Below are positions 25,901 through 34,372 of a DNA stretch of 64,000 nt, piece after piece. The notes under the pieces are model-generated. The model saw nothing but the letters and a program-made list of their open reading frames with translations, made no database searches and had not been told where the DNA came from. The stretch is from Herpetosiphon llansteffanensis (GTDB taxonomy: Bacteria > Chloroflexota > Chloroflexia > Chloroflexales > Herpetosiphonaceae): positions 124,001-188,000 of the forward strand of contig NZ_PUBZ01000114.1 in assembly GCF_003205875.1 (NCBI RefSeq). The letters are read 5' to 3'. The position numbers were made by a program, and so were the translations under genes. Each line of letters opens with the position of its first letter. The stretch's first letter is position 1.

Positions 25901-28900
25901 ACCTACAATCAAGGTCATCAGCAATTCCGATTTACCAGCACCAGTACCCCCTGCAACCATCCCGTGAACACCGTCACGCTTGGCTTCGAGTTGCAACGTG
26001 CGTGGCCGATTGCCTGAGACAATCCCCAAACATGCAGCCAACCAGCCAGCTTGTTTGCCAGTGCCTGCGTTGTATTCCCACGTTTTGGCGGTTGCTTCTT
26101 TGAGTTCTTCGACAAATGGGCGGTCGCCACGGCCAATGTTGTGCATTTCTTGCAGCACTTGGCGATATGACGAACTCTTGGGCAAGGCTGCAATTCCCAA
26201 TGGTGGTTGGTATTTACCAGGATTATTGGCGATATGGGCATTCATATGCTTGCCGATAACCCGAATTTGGCCAGCTTCACCACGAATTTGCAGTTTTTCG
26301 GTAACTTGCGGTTGACCATCAGCGCCCAAGACATCGGCTTTGCCAATGGTGCCTGGTGGCAAGGCAATGTGATAGCTCAGTGCATCACGGCCAACCTTGA
26401 CCGCACCACGACCAGCAATTTCTTCAACTTCTAAGAGCCGTGCGCCAACAATGGCCGAATAGTCGCCTGCATCAGAAATCTTGAAGGTCAAGCGTTCGGT
26501 AAAGAGGCTATACAGCTTACTTGACAGAATATTCAAGCGGCTGGCAGTGATCAGAATGTGCAAGCCATAGGCTTTGGCTTGGCGTGCCAAGGCCACAAAG
26601 ACCTCAAGCAAGTTATTGGCATCATTATTCTTATCATCGGCAAAGGTTTCGATATATTCGCCAAAGTTGTCAATTGCTACCAAAATGGCTGGCTTTGGAT
26701 TGGCAGCGTTTTGGCTGTTGTACTCAGAAAGGGTTGAAACCCCAGCATCGCTGAACAGTTTCTTGCGTTCATCAACAACATTATTCAATTCACGCCAAAG
26801 CTGCTGAATTCGCTCTTCATAGCCTTGTTCGTCTGGCAGAATCACCGTCCCAACGTGTGGGATGGAGCGCAAGACTTCGAGGTTACGGCCACCAAGATCG
26901 AGCACATGGGCATTGAATTCGTTGGGCGAGTGGGTTGCTGCCAAACTCAACACCAACGAGCGAATCATGGTTGTTTTACCCCAACCAGAAGCACCGAAGA
27001 CTACCACGTGACCTTTGTTGAAGTCGAGCACCAATGGCATTTGGCGGGCATTACCTGGATCGTCGAGAACCCCAACGACCGCGCGCATTGCCACGTGATT
27101 CCAATCGACCCCAAACCATTGGCCTTTATTCTCAAACCAATCGCCAACAAACGCGTTGATTGCGATCCGTTGCGAGCGGCCAAGCGTCATCAACGGCAGA
27201 TAGGTTTTATCAACATAGCGTGGGTTGAGTGGCTGTTCGTAGGTAATTGCATCGGGCAATGGCGCTGGCCATGGCGTTTGAGGCCGTGGTCGTGGATGGA
27301 GTAGATTTTGTGCCATCGTCACGATCAATTCATAGAACTTGGCCTTGGTGCCATCAGCAGCCACTGCGTAATCGTATGATTCACCAGTGTACGAAACCTG
27401 AATCAGGTCAAGATTTTCGTTCCCAACTTGGAGATAGCCCCGACCAGGCATGCCGCTTGGCAAGAAGGCTGCATCCGAGCGGCGCAACATTTCGCGGCTG
27501 GTTTCGATGTCTTCAACCCGCAAACAGATCCGATACTTGATGTTGGCGCGCATTTGGTCGGTAACCCCGATTGGCCGTTGTGAGGCCAGCAAGAGGTTAA
27601 CCCCAATTGAACGCCCAACCCGCGTGATACTTTCCAATTCATCGCGGAACTCTGGCGTATCGCTGATCATTTCGGCGTATTCGTCGATAATGATGAACAG
27701 ATGCGGGAATGGCCCCCACTGTGGGTCGAGGTGGAAGCCCTTCGACCGATATTCCACAATATCTTTAGTGCCAGTACGCGCATTCAGCGCTTGGCGACGG
27801 CCCATTTCTGCATTGATTGCAGTAAACATCCGGCGCACACGCGATTTATTCAAGTTGGTCACCAAATCAACGGTGTGTGGCATATCCTTGAATGGATCAA
27901 ACGCACCACCACCCTTGTAGTCAACCAAAATGAAGTTAAGGATACTGGGGTCGTAGCGCACGGCCAAACCGATGATCAAGCTCATCAGCAATTCCGATTT
28001 ACCAGCACCAGTACCACCAGCAATCATCCCGTGAACACCGTCTTTTTTGGCTTCGAGTTGCAGCGTGCGTGGGCGGTTGCCCGACATCACCCCAATCGTT
28101 ACTTTGAGCCAATCGGCGTTTTCGGGTTTGATGCTATCTTCCCATGCTTCGCTCATCAAGCTATTCAACTGAGGCCGTAGATCGGCATCGAAGCGAATAT
28201 CGCGCTGAAGCATCGTGGCATACATTTCGGGCAACATCGATTTGAAGAGAATCGCCTTCGGCATTGCGTCAACCCGCCGTGGCTTGAGATAGTTCTTGCC
28301 ACTGGTGCGGGCATAATCGCTCATAAATTGGGCTAATTGGTCGATTTCTTTCATTTCGATTGTTGGGTCGAGCGAGCCATCGCTGCTGATGCCTGCTGCC
28401 ACCGCAACTTGGAAACTGAGTGGCTGCGGGCCAACTTTGGTATAGCCACGGCCAGGAATATCATTAATATCGTCAACCCGACCGCCAACGATTGCCCGAT
28501 ATTCGGTGTTATCGCTGAGTTTCAAGGTGTAACGCTCAGTAAACAAGCTAAAGATTTGGTTCGATAGCTCGGCCATGCTGCCAATCGTGATGATAAAGTG
28601 AATTGCATAGGGCTTGGCTTGGCGCGCAATCGAAATCAGCTTATCCAGCACGCTTTCGACGTTGCTATCTGGGCCTTCGCCGAAAGTTTCGGTAAATTCG
28701 GCAAAGTTATCGATTGCAACCAAGATTGCTGGCTGAGTATTGGTTGGATTAACCGCATTGTATTGATAAATATCGGCAATCCCTGCATCGTTGAGCAAAA
28801 GCTTGCGTGCATCAACAATATCGTTGATTTCGCGTAGCAATTGTTCGACCCGTTCTTCGTAGCCTTCACCGTCAGGAATAATCACCGCACCTGAGTGAGG

Positions 28901-31810
28901 CAATTTATCCAGCACGCTAAAGTTCCGCCCACCCAAATCGAGAATATACATGTGCATTTGATTTGGCGAGTGGGTTGCGGCTAAGCTCATCAGCATCGAG
29001 CGCAGGAAGGTGGTTTTACCCCAACCAGAGCCACCAAAGACCACTGCATGGCCACGTGGGAAGTCAACGGTCAATGGTAATTGCTTGGCTGCATAGGGAT
29101 TATCAATCAAGCCAAGCACAGGCCGCATTGCATAATCACGCCAGTTCAGATCTTCGACCCAGCCCGAAGTGCCATTGATCCATTTGTTCAAGGCAGGGTT
29201 CAAGGTCAGATCGTGCTCGCGTGGCAAGCCAACCATAATCTCATCGATGCCCAACAGATATTCTTCAAAGGTAACCGCATTGACATTCGGATCTTCTGAG
29301 ATCAAGTGTTGAGTCAAGGCAAGTTCGCGTGGCAAGAAGTTTGGCCACGGCGCACGTTGAATTGGCACATTGTTATCACGTGACAAGGCATCGAGCGTGC
29401 TGACGATAACTTTATACAGTTCTGGTGGGCTTTGATCCTGGGTATCAATCCCTGGATCAACGCCTTCTGCACGGCGGCGATCTGGCCAAATAACTTTTTC
29501 TTGCGAAACTGAATTGGGGTCAACATAGGGATCGCCAGTGTAGGCCACCTGAATCAATTCAATTTCTTCGTTACCAACTTGCAGATAGCCCCGACCTGGA
29601 ATACCGGTTGGTAAGAAGGCTGCATCCGAGCGGCGCAACATTTCGCGGCTTTCGCCTTGAGTTTCCACCCGCAAGCTAATCCGGAACTTGATGTTCGAAC
29701 GCATTTGGTCGGTGATACCGCTAGGCCGTTGCGCAGCCAGAATCAGCGAAACCCCGAGCGAACGACCAATCCGCGTGATACTTTCCAGCTCGCCCCGATA
29801 TTCAGCCCGATCGGCGATCATTTCGGCGAATTCGTCGATGATGATAAACAGATAGGGGTAGGGATAGTGGGTATTGTGGAAATTCTTCTTGCGATATTCG
29901 ACGATATTTTTGGTATCAGTTTCGTTGTTTAAGACTTGGCGGCGTTGCATTTCCGACTTAATCGCCGTGAACATGCGGGTTACGCCATCGCCAGCCAAGT
30001 TGGTGATAATGTCTACACAGTGAGGCAGGCGTTCGAATTCTTTGAATGCGCCACCACCCTTGTAGTCGACCAACACAAAGTTAACTACTGAAGGATCGTA
30101 GGTAACGGCCATCACCGCAATCAGCGAGATCAGCAACTCTGATTTACCCGAACCAGTACTCCCTGCAACCATCCCGTGAACACCATCACGTTTGGATGAG
30201 AAAACCAGGGTACGGGTTTTATTCCCCGACATACGGCCAACTTTGGCGCGCAGCCAGTTGGCATATTTGGGTTGGGTGCTGCGTTGCCAATTCTTAATCG
30301 CATCGACCTTGAGTTCATCAAGCGAGCCATAGCCCATCAAGTCGAAGAAGGCGACTCCATCGGCGAGGTTGGCCCCAGCGCTTTGGCGCAAATTAAGAGT
30401 CGATAATTCCTCAGCCAATTTGCGCGATTCTTCGCGATTAACAATATTATCAGCTGCCCCGATATAGCGGAAGGTATTGACCCCCTGCTCGGCGTAGCGG
30501 AAGAACAATTGTTGATGTTGCGCTTGTTTGCTATTGGTTGCTGGCGTGGTGCGTTCAATTTCAATCACCGACTTACAACCGCCAGGTACCTTGCTGCGTT
30601 CTGGCACGAGGAAGATTACCGCAGCGCCAAGCTGTGGGCCTTCTTCAATCAAGATCGACAGTGCTGCGTCCGATTCAATATCGCGCAGCCGCTCGCCAGC
30701 TTTTTCATACATATCGAGCAAGTCAACCACCAGCAGCATAAATGGTAAGCCTGGGTTACCACGGCCCGAATTATTATTATTTTCTTCGTTGTCTTCCATG
30801 CGCATTTTGCGTTGCGATAGAATTTTACGAATACCTTCCATGTATTGATCTAATTCATCGCCTTCTTCATCGGCATCATCAGCAACTTCTTTGATTTCGC
30901 TGACGAAACAAAGTTGCTCATACTCGCCTGGCTGACAGTGAGGCAAGGTTTCGACCCAATCCCATTCGTTATATTTTGAAGCCAAAACATACAAACGCGA
31001 ATCGGAAGGTGAGTGGAAAACAGCATAATGCGCCAAAATCGAGCGAATCGATTCATAGACTGCATCGCGATCACCAGCAATCCCCAAGGCATGGGTCGTT
31101 GGCGTAATCGGAGTAGTCTTTTCTTTCGAGCCGCCTTCCTCTTCTGGCTTGTAGCGCAAGGTGATAATAATCGGAATATCAGAGACATAGCGTGAATCGG
31201 CATCAAGCTTCATGGCTTCACGAGCGAGCGGGCTACTGAAATTGCCACCGCTCTTAACCTCGTAGACCACAGTTGAAGGCAATGTGCCCATGCCAAGCCG
31301 CACCGAGCCGAAGTCATCATCAGAAACCCGTCGTTCCCAAATCCGCGCGTTTGAGCGTAGGGTACGTTCAGGCTTTTCTAAATCTTGCTTGGCATCGGTA
31401 ATGACCTTGATCGTATTTGGCGTATCAGGATAGTTGTAGCGATAGAAACGGCGTTGTAAATCGTGATAGCCGTGCATATCCTTGTTTAATTCAACGATCT
31501 GTTCATGGTATTGGCGTTCACGTTCTAAGCGTTGGTTTTTTTCGCGAATGAACGAATAGATTGAGAAGCCTGTGGAGGCCAACACCGATAATGCCATCGG
31601 GATGAGAATCAAAGCGCCGCCGCCGCCGCGCCCCCCAAACATTGTTACGAAGACATAGCCCACAATCATCGTCATCGGCAGAGCCAACTGAATCAGTTTC
31701 GAAATCGCATCCTCAGGATTTTCTGGGGGTGATGGGATTTCAAAACGATTAAAAGGTAGCTCTGGTTGAATCCGTGGAGGACGATCTATCATCTGGATAG
31801 AGTTTTTCAT
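22970..31810 (-). CDS. Giant EccC/EssC-type FtsK-SpoIIIE ATPase with seven P-loop modules
   Basis: Motor ATPase of a type VII secretion system, 2946 residues, against about 1300-1500 for known EccC/EssC. Two membrane helices lie at residues about 39-59 and 66-85; a D0-like region follows. Walker A motifs: GSTGSGKS 550-557, GGSGWGKT 926-933, GGTGAGKS 1265-1272, GASGWGKT 1606-1613, GGTGAGKS 1954-1961, GDSGWGKT 2298-2305, GPPISGKT 2598-2605. Modules 1, 3 and 5 have Walker B ending IIIDE (D659-E660 in module 1) and a following PGRGYLQ[VI]GNE block. Modules 2, 4, 6 and 7 have IDN, losing the catalytic Glu (D1034-N1035 in module 2). The pair repeats every 680-715 residues. No FHA domain is present. 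Modules 3 and 5 are nearest to each other (both DGVHGM then AGGTGAGKSELL), suggesting recent duplication. Confidence 0.95.
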   Translation of the reverse strand: MKNSIQMIDRPPRIQPELPFNRFEIPSPPENPEDAISKLIQLALPMTMIVGYVFVTMFGGRGGGGALILIPMALSVLASTGFSIYSFIREKNQRLERERQYHEQIVELNKDMHGYHDLQRRFYRYNYPDTPNTIKVITDAKQDLEKPERTLRSNARIWERRVSDDDFGSVRLGMGTLPSTVVYEVKSGGNFSSPLAREAMKLDADSRYVSDIPIIITLRYKPEEEGGSKEKTTPITPTTHALGIAGDRDAVYESIRSILAHYAVFHSPSDSRLYVLASKYNEWDWVETLPHCQPGEYEQLCFVSEIKEVADDADEEGDELDQYMEGIRKILSQRKMRMEDNEENNNNSGRGNPGLPFMLLVVDLLDMYEKAGERLRDIESDAALSILIEEGPQLGAAVIFLVPERSKVPGGCKSVIEIERTTPATNSKQAQHQQLFFRYAEQGVNTFRYIGAADNIVNREESRKLAEELSTLNLRQSAGANLADGVAFFDLMGYGSLDELKVDAIKNWQRSTQPKYANWLRAKVGRMSGNKTRTLVFSSKRDGVHGMVAGSTGSGKSELLISLIAVMAVTYDPSVVNFVLVDYKGGGAFKEFERLPHCVDIITNLAGDGVTRMFTAIKSEMQRRQVLNNETDTKNIVEYRKKNFHNTHYPYPYLFIIIDEFAEMIADRAEYRGELESITRIGRSLGVSLILAAQRPSGITDQMRSNIKFRISLRVETQGESREMLRRSDAAFLPTGIPGRGYLQVGNEEIELIQVAYTGDPYVDPNSVSQEKVIWPDRRRAEGVDPGIDTQDQSPPELYKVIVSTLDALSRDNNVPIQRAPWPNFLPRELALTQHLISEDPNVNAVTFEEYLLGIDEIMVGLPREHDLTLNPALNKWINGTSGWVEDLNWRDYAMRPVLGLIDNPYAAKQLPLTVDFPRGHAVVFGGSGWGKTTFLRSMLMSLAATHSPNQMHMYILDLGGRNFSVLDKLPHSGAVIIPDGEGYEERVEQLLREINDIVDARKLLLNDAGIADIYQYNAVNPTNTQPAILVAIDNFAEFTETFGEGPDSNVESVLDKLISIARQAKPYAIHFIITIGSMAELSNQIFSLFTERYTLKLSDNTEYRAIVGGRVDDINDIPGRGYTKVGPQPLSFQVAVAAGISSDGSLDPTIEMKEIDQLAQFMSDYARTSGKNYLKPRRVDAMPKAILFKSMLPEMYATMLQRDIRFDADLRPQLNSLMSEAWEDSIKPENADWLKVTIGVMSGNRPRTLQLEAKKDGVHGMIAGGTGAGKSELLMSLIIGLAVRYDPSILNFILVDYKGGGAFDPFKDMPHTVDLVTNLNKSRVRRMFTAINAEMGRRQALNARTGTKDIVEYRSKGFHLDPQWGPFPHLFIIIDEYAEMISDTPEFRDELESITRVGRSIGVNLLLASQRPIGVTDQMRANIKYRICLRVEDIETSREMLRRSDAAFLPSGMPGRGYLQVGNENLDLIQVSYTGESYDYAVAADGTKAKFYELIVTMAQNLLHPRPRPQTPWPAPLPDAITYEQPLNPRYVDKTYLPLMTLGRSQRIAINAFVGDWFENKGQWFGVDWNHVAMRAVVGVLDDPGNARQMPLVLDFNKGHVVVFGASGWGKTTMIRSLVLSLAATHSPNEFNAHVLDLGGRNLEVLRSIPHVGTVILPDEQGYEERIQQLWRELNNVVDERKKLFSDAGVSTLSEYNSQNAANPKPAILVAIDNFGEYIETFADDKNNDANNLLEVFVALARQAKAYGLHILITASRLNILSSKLYSLFTERLTFKISDAGDYSAIVGARLLEVEEIAGRGAVKVGRDALSYHIALPPGTIGKADVLGADGQPQVTEKLQIRGEAGQIRVIGKHMNAHIANNPGKYQPPLGIAALPKSSSYRQVLQEMHNIGRGDRPFVEELKEATAKTWEYNAGTGKQAGWLAACLGIVSGNRPRTLQLEAKRDGVHGMVAGGTGAGKSELLMTLIVGLALNYSPDILNFVLVDFKGGGAFKPFENMPHCVDIVTNLNKSAVDRMFTSIDAEIRRRQALNAMTGTKDIVEYRERGFHKKPEFGAYPHLFIIIDEYAEMFDSNPEYLPSLESITRVGRAQGVNLLLASQQPKGVTDQMRANIKLRLCLRVEQPDTSRELLRKPDAAFLPNGMPGRGYLQIGNENLELIQVSYTGESQIDDREVGVLWPEREPEPVSTSEDTPKLFDTVVQISRELVNFQPTPKPWPNFLPDRVSLQSPIINAKDNSIIVFQPAVTDWINGDTEHLWPGVNWETEAMRTAALLVDDPNEATQLPFVFDFSTNHLAIYGDSGWGKTSLLRSIIAGLAASHSPDELHAYVVDLGGRNFRSLRNLPHIGALIYADDETFEEQMLRLFSKMERLTRERQQIFSDAGVNTIYEYNKQFPDQALPAIVVAIDNIAIIHENYDSVEESVLIPLVRRSLSVGIAFIVTANFPTNMSSRFGSLFGERITFKQGQQDRYMDIVGRGAIEFGDVPGRGYIRVGKRPLLFQATLPVGLVGPDGRDHRNEAEELDLMGMMMQARVEQLGGMRTTPDPIQILPQIVPLREMLDETNKVAEGKVIWSVVGQSNNLMPAMYDLKKIGPHAAIAGPPISGKTTLLYNWVLSLADRYTPEQVAMVLIDTRGRFFKYGGKRSLADLPHVLQTVSEIDQMGSLLENLQIECQAFAQQAINRPVYIFIDNFEDFSDEAESKRSVMNDIAVLTRRYGGEGVFVIIAGTLDGSVNDLRRRVMSANFGIGLRTAQAVESLRVMRTPSEVRGKELPMGRGFMVKAGQTTLIQVASPYTDGSHIVAEDASDEAERVITALDGWVETISERYPERAAWSTGAITIGDKPVSMEQDPTVARMSALIRQGIQRLMPRIKEANGDSNIAETIMQNYISMDFASWNSSERLRSMLHQMLVDQHMHDGLDLETATMMADMTSSDDESLILTFEGTLES

Positions 31811-31924
31811 CGGTGCATCTCCAAAATTCCGCCCATCGATCAGTCACTGATCGGATCTGATGTTGAACACACGCTAAAAAGTGGCACGAGGAGAGAAATT
31901 GCGCATTGCTGGTGTAACGCGTCA

Positions 31925-31933
31925 ACTATACCA
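31925..31933 (-). promoter_or_regulatory. Extended -10 promoter candidate for the ATPase operon
   Basis: The minus strand reads TGG-TATAGT, about 115 bases upstream of the ATPase start in the divergent intergenic region. No clear -35 hexamer accompanies it. Confidence 0.4.
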
Positions 31934-31958
31934 TACAAACCTCTATTTCGGCTAGTGG

Positions 31959-31987
31959 TTGACAGCTTTTGAATAAATGAGTAGAGT
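31959..31987 (+). promoter_or_regulatory. Promoter candidate for the pseudokinase gene
   Basis: TTGACA at 31959-31964, 17 bases, then TAGAGT at 31982-31987, about 95 bases upstream of the pseudokinase start and divergent from the ATPase promoter. Confidence 0.55.
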
Positions 31988-32081
31988 AGTGCCAACAATC
32001 CTCGCCTAGCAATCCAGATTACGGTACGATAGAGCCATAATCTGGTTTCCCATGACTACCCATGGAACGGAGTAAGCGCCC

Positions 32082-33185
32082 ATGAAACAGGTATGTCTGT
32101 TATGTGAACGAACATCGTTTGATAATAATTTGTATTGTCAAGAAGTTTATTGTCAAGCTGAAAAATCGCCAACAATTCTCGGATATGGAAAATGGCTGGG
32201 CGATATTGAAATCGTGCGGCCTGTTGTTGTACTACGCTCTTCAGTTTTATACGAAGCCAGCCATCAAAAAGAGCGCGTGTTTCTTAAAGTAGCCCACGTT
32301 GGCAGCGAAAATACTGAACGCTTGAAACGTGAAGCCGAATTTCTCAAAACTATTCGGGTTTCGAACGAACGCAATACGTTCTTGCCAAATTGGCGGCCAC
32401 CCTATGCAAATGCCACTGTAAGCGCGCAGACTGAGGCCTACGGGCGGGCGATGCTCGGCGAACACCTTTTTTACTATTACTTGTCAGATTTCTTTGCTGG
32501 CGAATCGTTACGCGATGCGCTGACCAAAAATCCGCAAATGTGGGTCAACCATATTGGTTGGTTGGTGATGCGGTTGTCATCATCAATTGCGCTCTTGCAA
32601 AGCAAAGGTGTATTGCATTTCGGGATCAACCCTGAATCGCTGTTGGTGCATTTTGAAGATAATCCTTCAGTCCCAACCATTCACTTGCTCGATTTGGGTA
32701 TTGCGAGCACGCCGCAAAATATCAACAACGATTGGTATTCGTTTATGGTGCCGCCGGCCTACACTGCCCCAGAAATTATGCAACCGCACCTCCAAAAACC
32801 AAGCTATGCAACCGATGTGTATGGCCTCGGCTTGATTTTGTATGAAATGCTAGTTGGTGTTCCGGCCTATCCCTTCAAGCTCAAAAGCGATGAAGAGGTC
32901 TATCAAGCAGTCTTGAAGAACCATCATGTCAATATGAACCGGACTGCTGACGTGCGGGCAATTGCCGAGCTGGCTGTGCGCATGGTCGATGTTCAAGTGG
33001 CGAATCGGCCTCAAAATGCGGCTCAAGTCGTCCAAGAATTGCTTAAGCTGTTTGGCGAAGTTCCAACTGCGAAAAAGAGTCGCTGGCCCAGCCTCAATAC
33101 CATCCTGATTATTGTGATTAGTTTGTTGACAGTAGCCTTTTTGATTACCTTCTTCGTAACCTTGAACCAGTTGAATATTATTTAG
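32082..33185 (+). CDS. Zinc-finger pseudokinase with C-terminal membrane anchor, possible EssB/YukC counterpart
   Basis: 367 residues. The N-terminus carries four Cys (C5, C8, C19, C24) spaced as a zinc finger. A protein-kinase fold follows: the beta-3 Lys is K69, the catalytic loop reads H179-F-G-I-N-P-E-S186 so the HRD Asp, the Lys and the Asn are all lost, the DFG Asp is kept as D204-L-G, and APE is present at 229-231. It is therefore probably inactive. A single membrane helix spans residues about 339-361, leaving only a few residues outside. EssB/YukC of Firmicutes systems is also a pseudokinase plus one membrane helix, but has a long outer domain missing here. Divergent from the ATPase gene. 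The EssB link is inference from fold, topology and location. Confidence 0.8.
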   Translation: MKQVCLLCERTSFDNNLYCQEVYCQAEKSPTILGYGKWLGDIEIVRPVVVLRSSVLYEASHQKERVFLKVAHVGSENTERLKREAEFLKTIRVSNERNTFLPNWRPPYANATVSAQTEAYGRAMLGEHLFYYYLSDFFAGESLRDALTKNPQMWVNHIGWLVMRLSSSIALLQSKGVLHFGINPESLLVHFEDNPSVPTIHLLDLGIASTPQNINNDWYSFMVPPAYTAPEIMQPHLQKPSYATDVYGLGLILYEMLVGVPAYPFKLKSDEEVYQAVLKNHHVNMNRTADVRAIAELAVRMVDVQVANRPQNAAQVVQELLKLFGEVPTAKKSRWPSLNTILIIVISLLTVAFLITFFVTLNQLNII

Positions 33186-33202
33186 GCTAGATTCGTGGTT
33201 GA

Positions 33203-33232
33203 AGAGCAGGGTTTGCGCCCTGCTCTTTTTTT
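33203..33232 (+). terminator. Terminator after pseudokinase gene
   Basis: The perfect 9-bp stem AGAGCAGGG / CCCTGCTCT with a TTTGCG loop is followed by seven T. Confidence 0.92.
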
Positions 33233-33272
33233 ATGCTTTAATTGTAAGCTCGTGTGTTTTTAGCGCTTAAAC

Positions 33273-33306
33273 TCAAACCGACCATGCAAGTGCATGATCG
33301 GTTTGA
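33273..33306 (-). terminator. Hairpin after the ESX-like gene cluster
   Basis: TCAAACCGA-c-CATGCA / TGCATG-a-TCGGTTTGA forms a long stem with one internal mismatch and a 2-base loop, 30 bases beyond the stop codon of the last ESX-like gene on the minus strand. The T tract is weak. Confidence 0.6.
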
Positions 33307-33335
33307 AATACTGGGTAAAATGACTTGGTATGGAA

Positions 33336-33635
33336 CTAGCCGAAGCGGCCTGAAGCGGTGAAGTCTTGGTTTTGGAAGTTTTTGATGGCGGTATTGACAT
33401 CTTGAGTGATTTCAACACATTTTTCAGCCATCTTTTCGATTTGTGGACGGAACTGATCGATGTAGTTTGCGATAGCTGCGCCACCAACCAAACCGATGAA
33501 TGCGGTTGCTTTAAGGGTGGTTGAAAGTACTTCCAAAACCTTAGCAACGGTTTTCAAAACTTGACCAACCGTGTTGATGGTTTTTGCAATTTTTGCAACT
33601 TCAGGAACCATCATCTCAATTTTTGCTGCTGCCAT
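33336..33635 (-). CDS. Small helical ESX-like protein with hydrophobic centre
   Basis: A 99-residue protein at the end of the WXG100 cluster. It lacks a W-x-G turn. Two long amphipathic helices flank a hydrophobic stretch (STTLKATAFIGLVGGAAIANY, residues about 38-58) that could enter a membrane. The tail is CVEITQDVNTAIKNFQNQDF. Length and setting fit the ESAT-6-like superfamily, but the central hydrophobic turn is unusual, closer to a helical hairpin able to insert in a bilayer. GGAGG lies upstream. A component or substrate of the type VII system, inferred. Confidence 0.65.
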   Translation of the reverse strand: MAAAKIEMMVPEVAKIAKTINTVGQVLKTVAKVLEVLSTTLKATAFIGLVGGAAIANYIDQFRPQIEKMAEKCVEITQDVNTAIKNFQNQDFTASGRFG

Positions 33636-33680
33636 GAACTGGCCTCCTTAAGATCTATCTTGAATAATTCAATGTCAAAA

Positions 33681-34010
33681 CTAGTAGAACTTGGCGATGC
33701 TGCGCAATTTTGAGTTAACCAAGTTGCGAGCGGTGCTATCAGCGCGGTCGATCAAATCGCGAGCTTTGCCCAAGTTGCTGTGGTAGCTGGTGATGCCAGT
33801 CCCGATGCGGGTAACTTGGGGAGTCATCAAGTTGGTCAATTCTTCTTTGAAGGCAGTTGCGCCATCGCCCAACCATACGCTATCGACCATACCAATAATT
33901 TGCTTGATTGGAGCCAAAGCTTGTTCTTGAATGACATTGAATTGTTGCATCAATTGTTGCAAAACGCTTTCCAAAACTTTGCGAGCCAAGCGCATCAAGA
34001 AACTTTTCAT
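33681..34010 (-). CDS. WXG100-family protein (WLG variant)
   Basis: A 109-residue helical hairpin protein with the turn VWLGDGATAF (W46-L-G48). The first helix is basic and hydrophobic (MKSFLMRLARKVLESVLQQL) and the second helix includes LTNLMTPQVTRIGTGI. The start at 34010 is taken because GAGGAG is 7 bases upstream; an ATG 15 bases earlier has no site. Probable substrate or partner in an ESX-type heterodimer with one of the neighbouring small proteins. Confidence 0.8.
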   Translation of the reverse strand: MKSFLMRLARKVLESVLQQLMQQFNVIQEQALAPIKQIIGMVDSVWLGDGATAFKEELTNLMTPQVTRIGTGITSYHSNLGKARDLIDRADSTARNLVNSKLRSIAKFY

Positions 34011-34051
34011 GGATAAACTCCTCAATTAGGTATAAAAAGAGCCAATTACGA

Positions 34052-34342
34052 TTAGAAGGTGCTTTTCGCGCCTGAGTCAGCAGCATCCATTGCGGCCATA
34101 GCGTTCTTGATGTCGCCTTGGATTTCGGTCATCTTGGCAGCTAATTTAGCCAATGATGGAGCCATCATGCCGGTCAAAACATCAACGAATTCGCTACCAG
34201 CGTCGCCTTTGAGGGCTTCGTCGATGGTGCTCGCAATTGACAAGACTTCTTGGGTGACATCTTGAACTTGTTCGTGCGCTTTGGCAAAGGTTGCCTGGGC
34301 TTGTTCCATTGTCGCACGATCATACTTCATTTTATCTGCCAT
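34052..34342 (-). CDS. WXG100-family protein (LKG variant)
   Basis: A 96-residue protein with the classical two-helix arrangement. The turn reads EALKGDAGSEFVDVL, so the hallmark Trp is replaced by Leu (L44-K-G46) while the Gly and the following D-A-x-x-F pattern are kept. The C-terminal helix is MTEIQGDIKNAMAAMDAAD, with a short tail. AGGAGG precedes the ATG. CFP-10/ESAT-6 pairs often contain one member with a degenerate turn, so it may be the partner of the WXG protein encoded upstream. Confidence 0.78.
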   Translation of the reverse strand: MADKMKYDRATMEQAQATFAKAHEQVQDVTQEVLSIASTIDEALKGDAGSEFVDVLTGMMAPSLAKLAAKMTEIQGDIKNAMAAMDAADSGAKSTF

Positions 34343-34372
34343 GAGAGGACCTCCTTAATAAAATAGCTAGAT

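Noticed and set aside
22970-31810. The repeated segments as an assembly error or fused neighbouring genes
   Set aside because: The copies differ at many positions while the frame stays open over 8.8 kb, and each module has its own linker sequence, which argues for real duplication; only long reads can fully exclude an error.
32082-33185. Active Ser/Thr protein kinase
   Set aside because: The catalytic Asp, Lys and Asn of the HRD loop are replaced (HFGINPES), so catalysis is unlikely.
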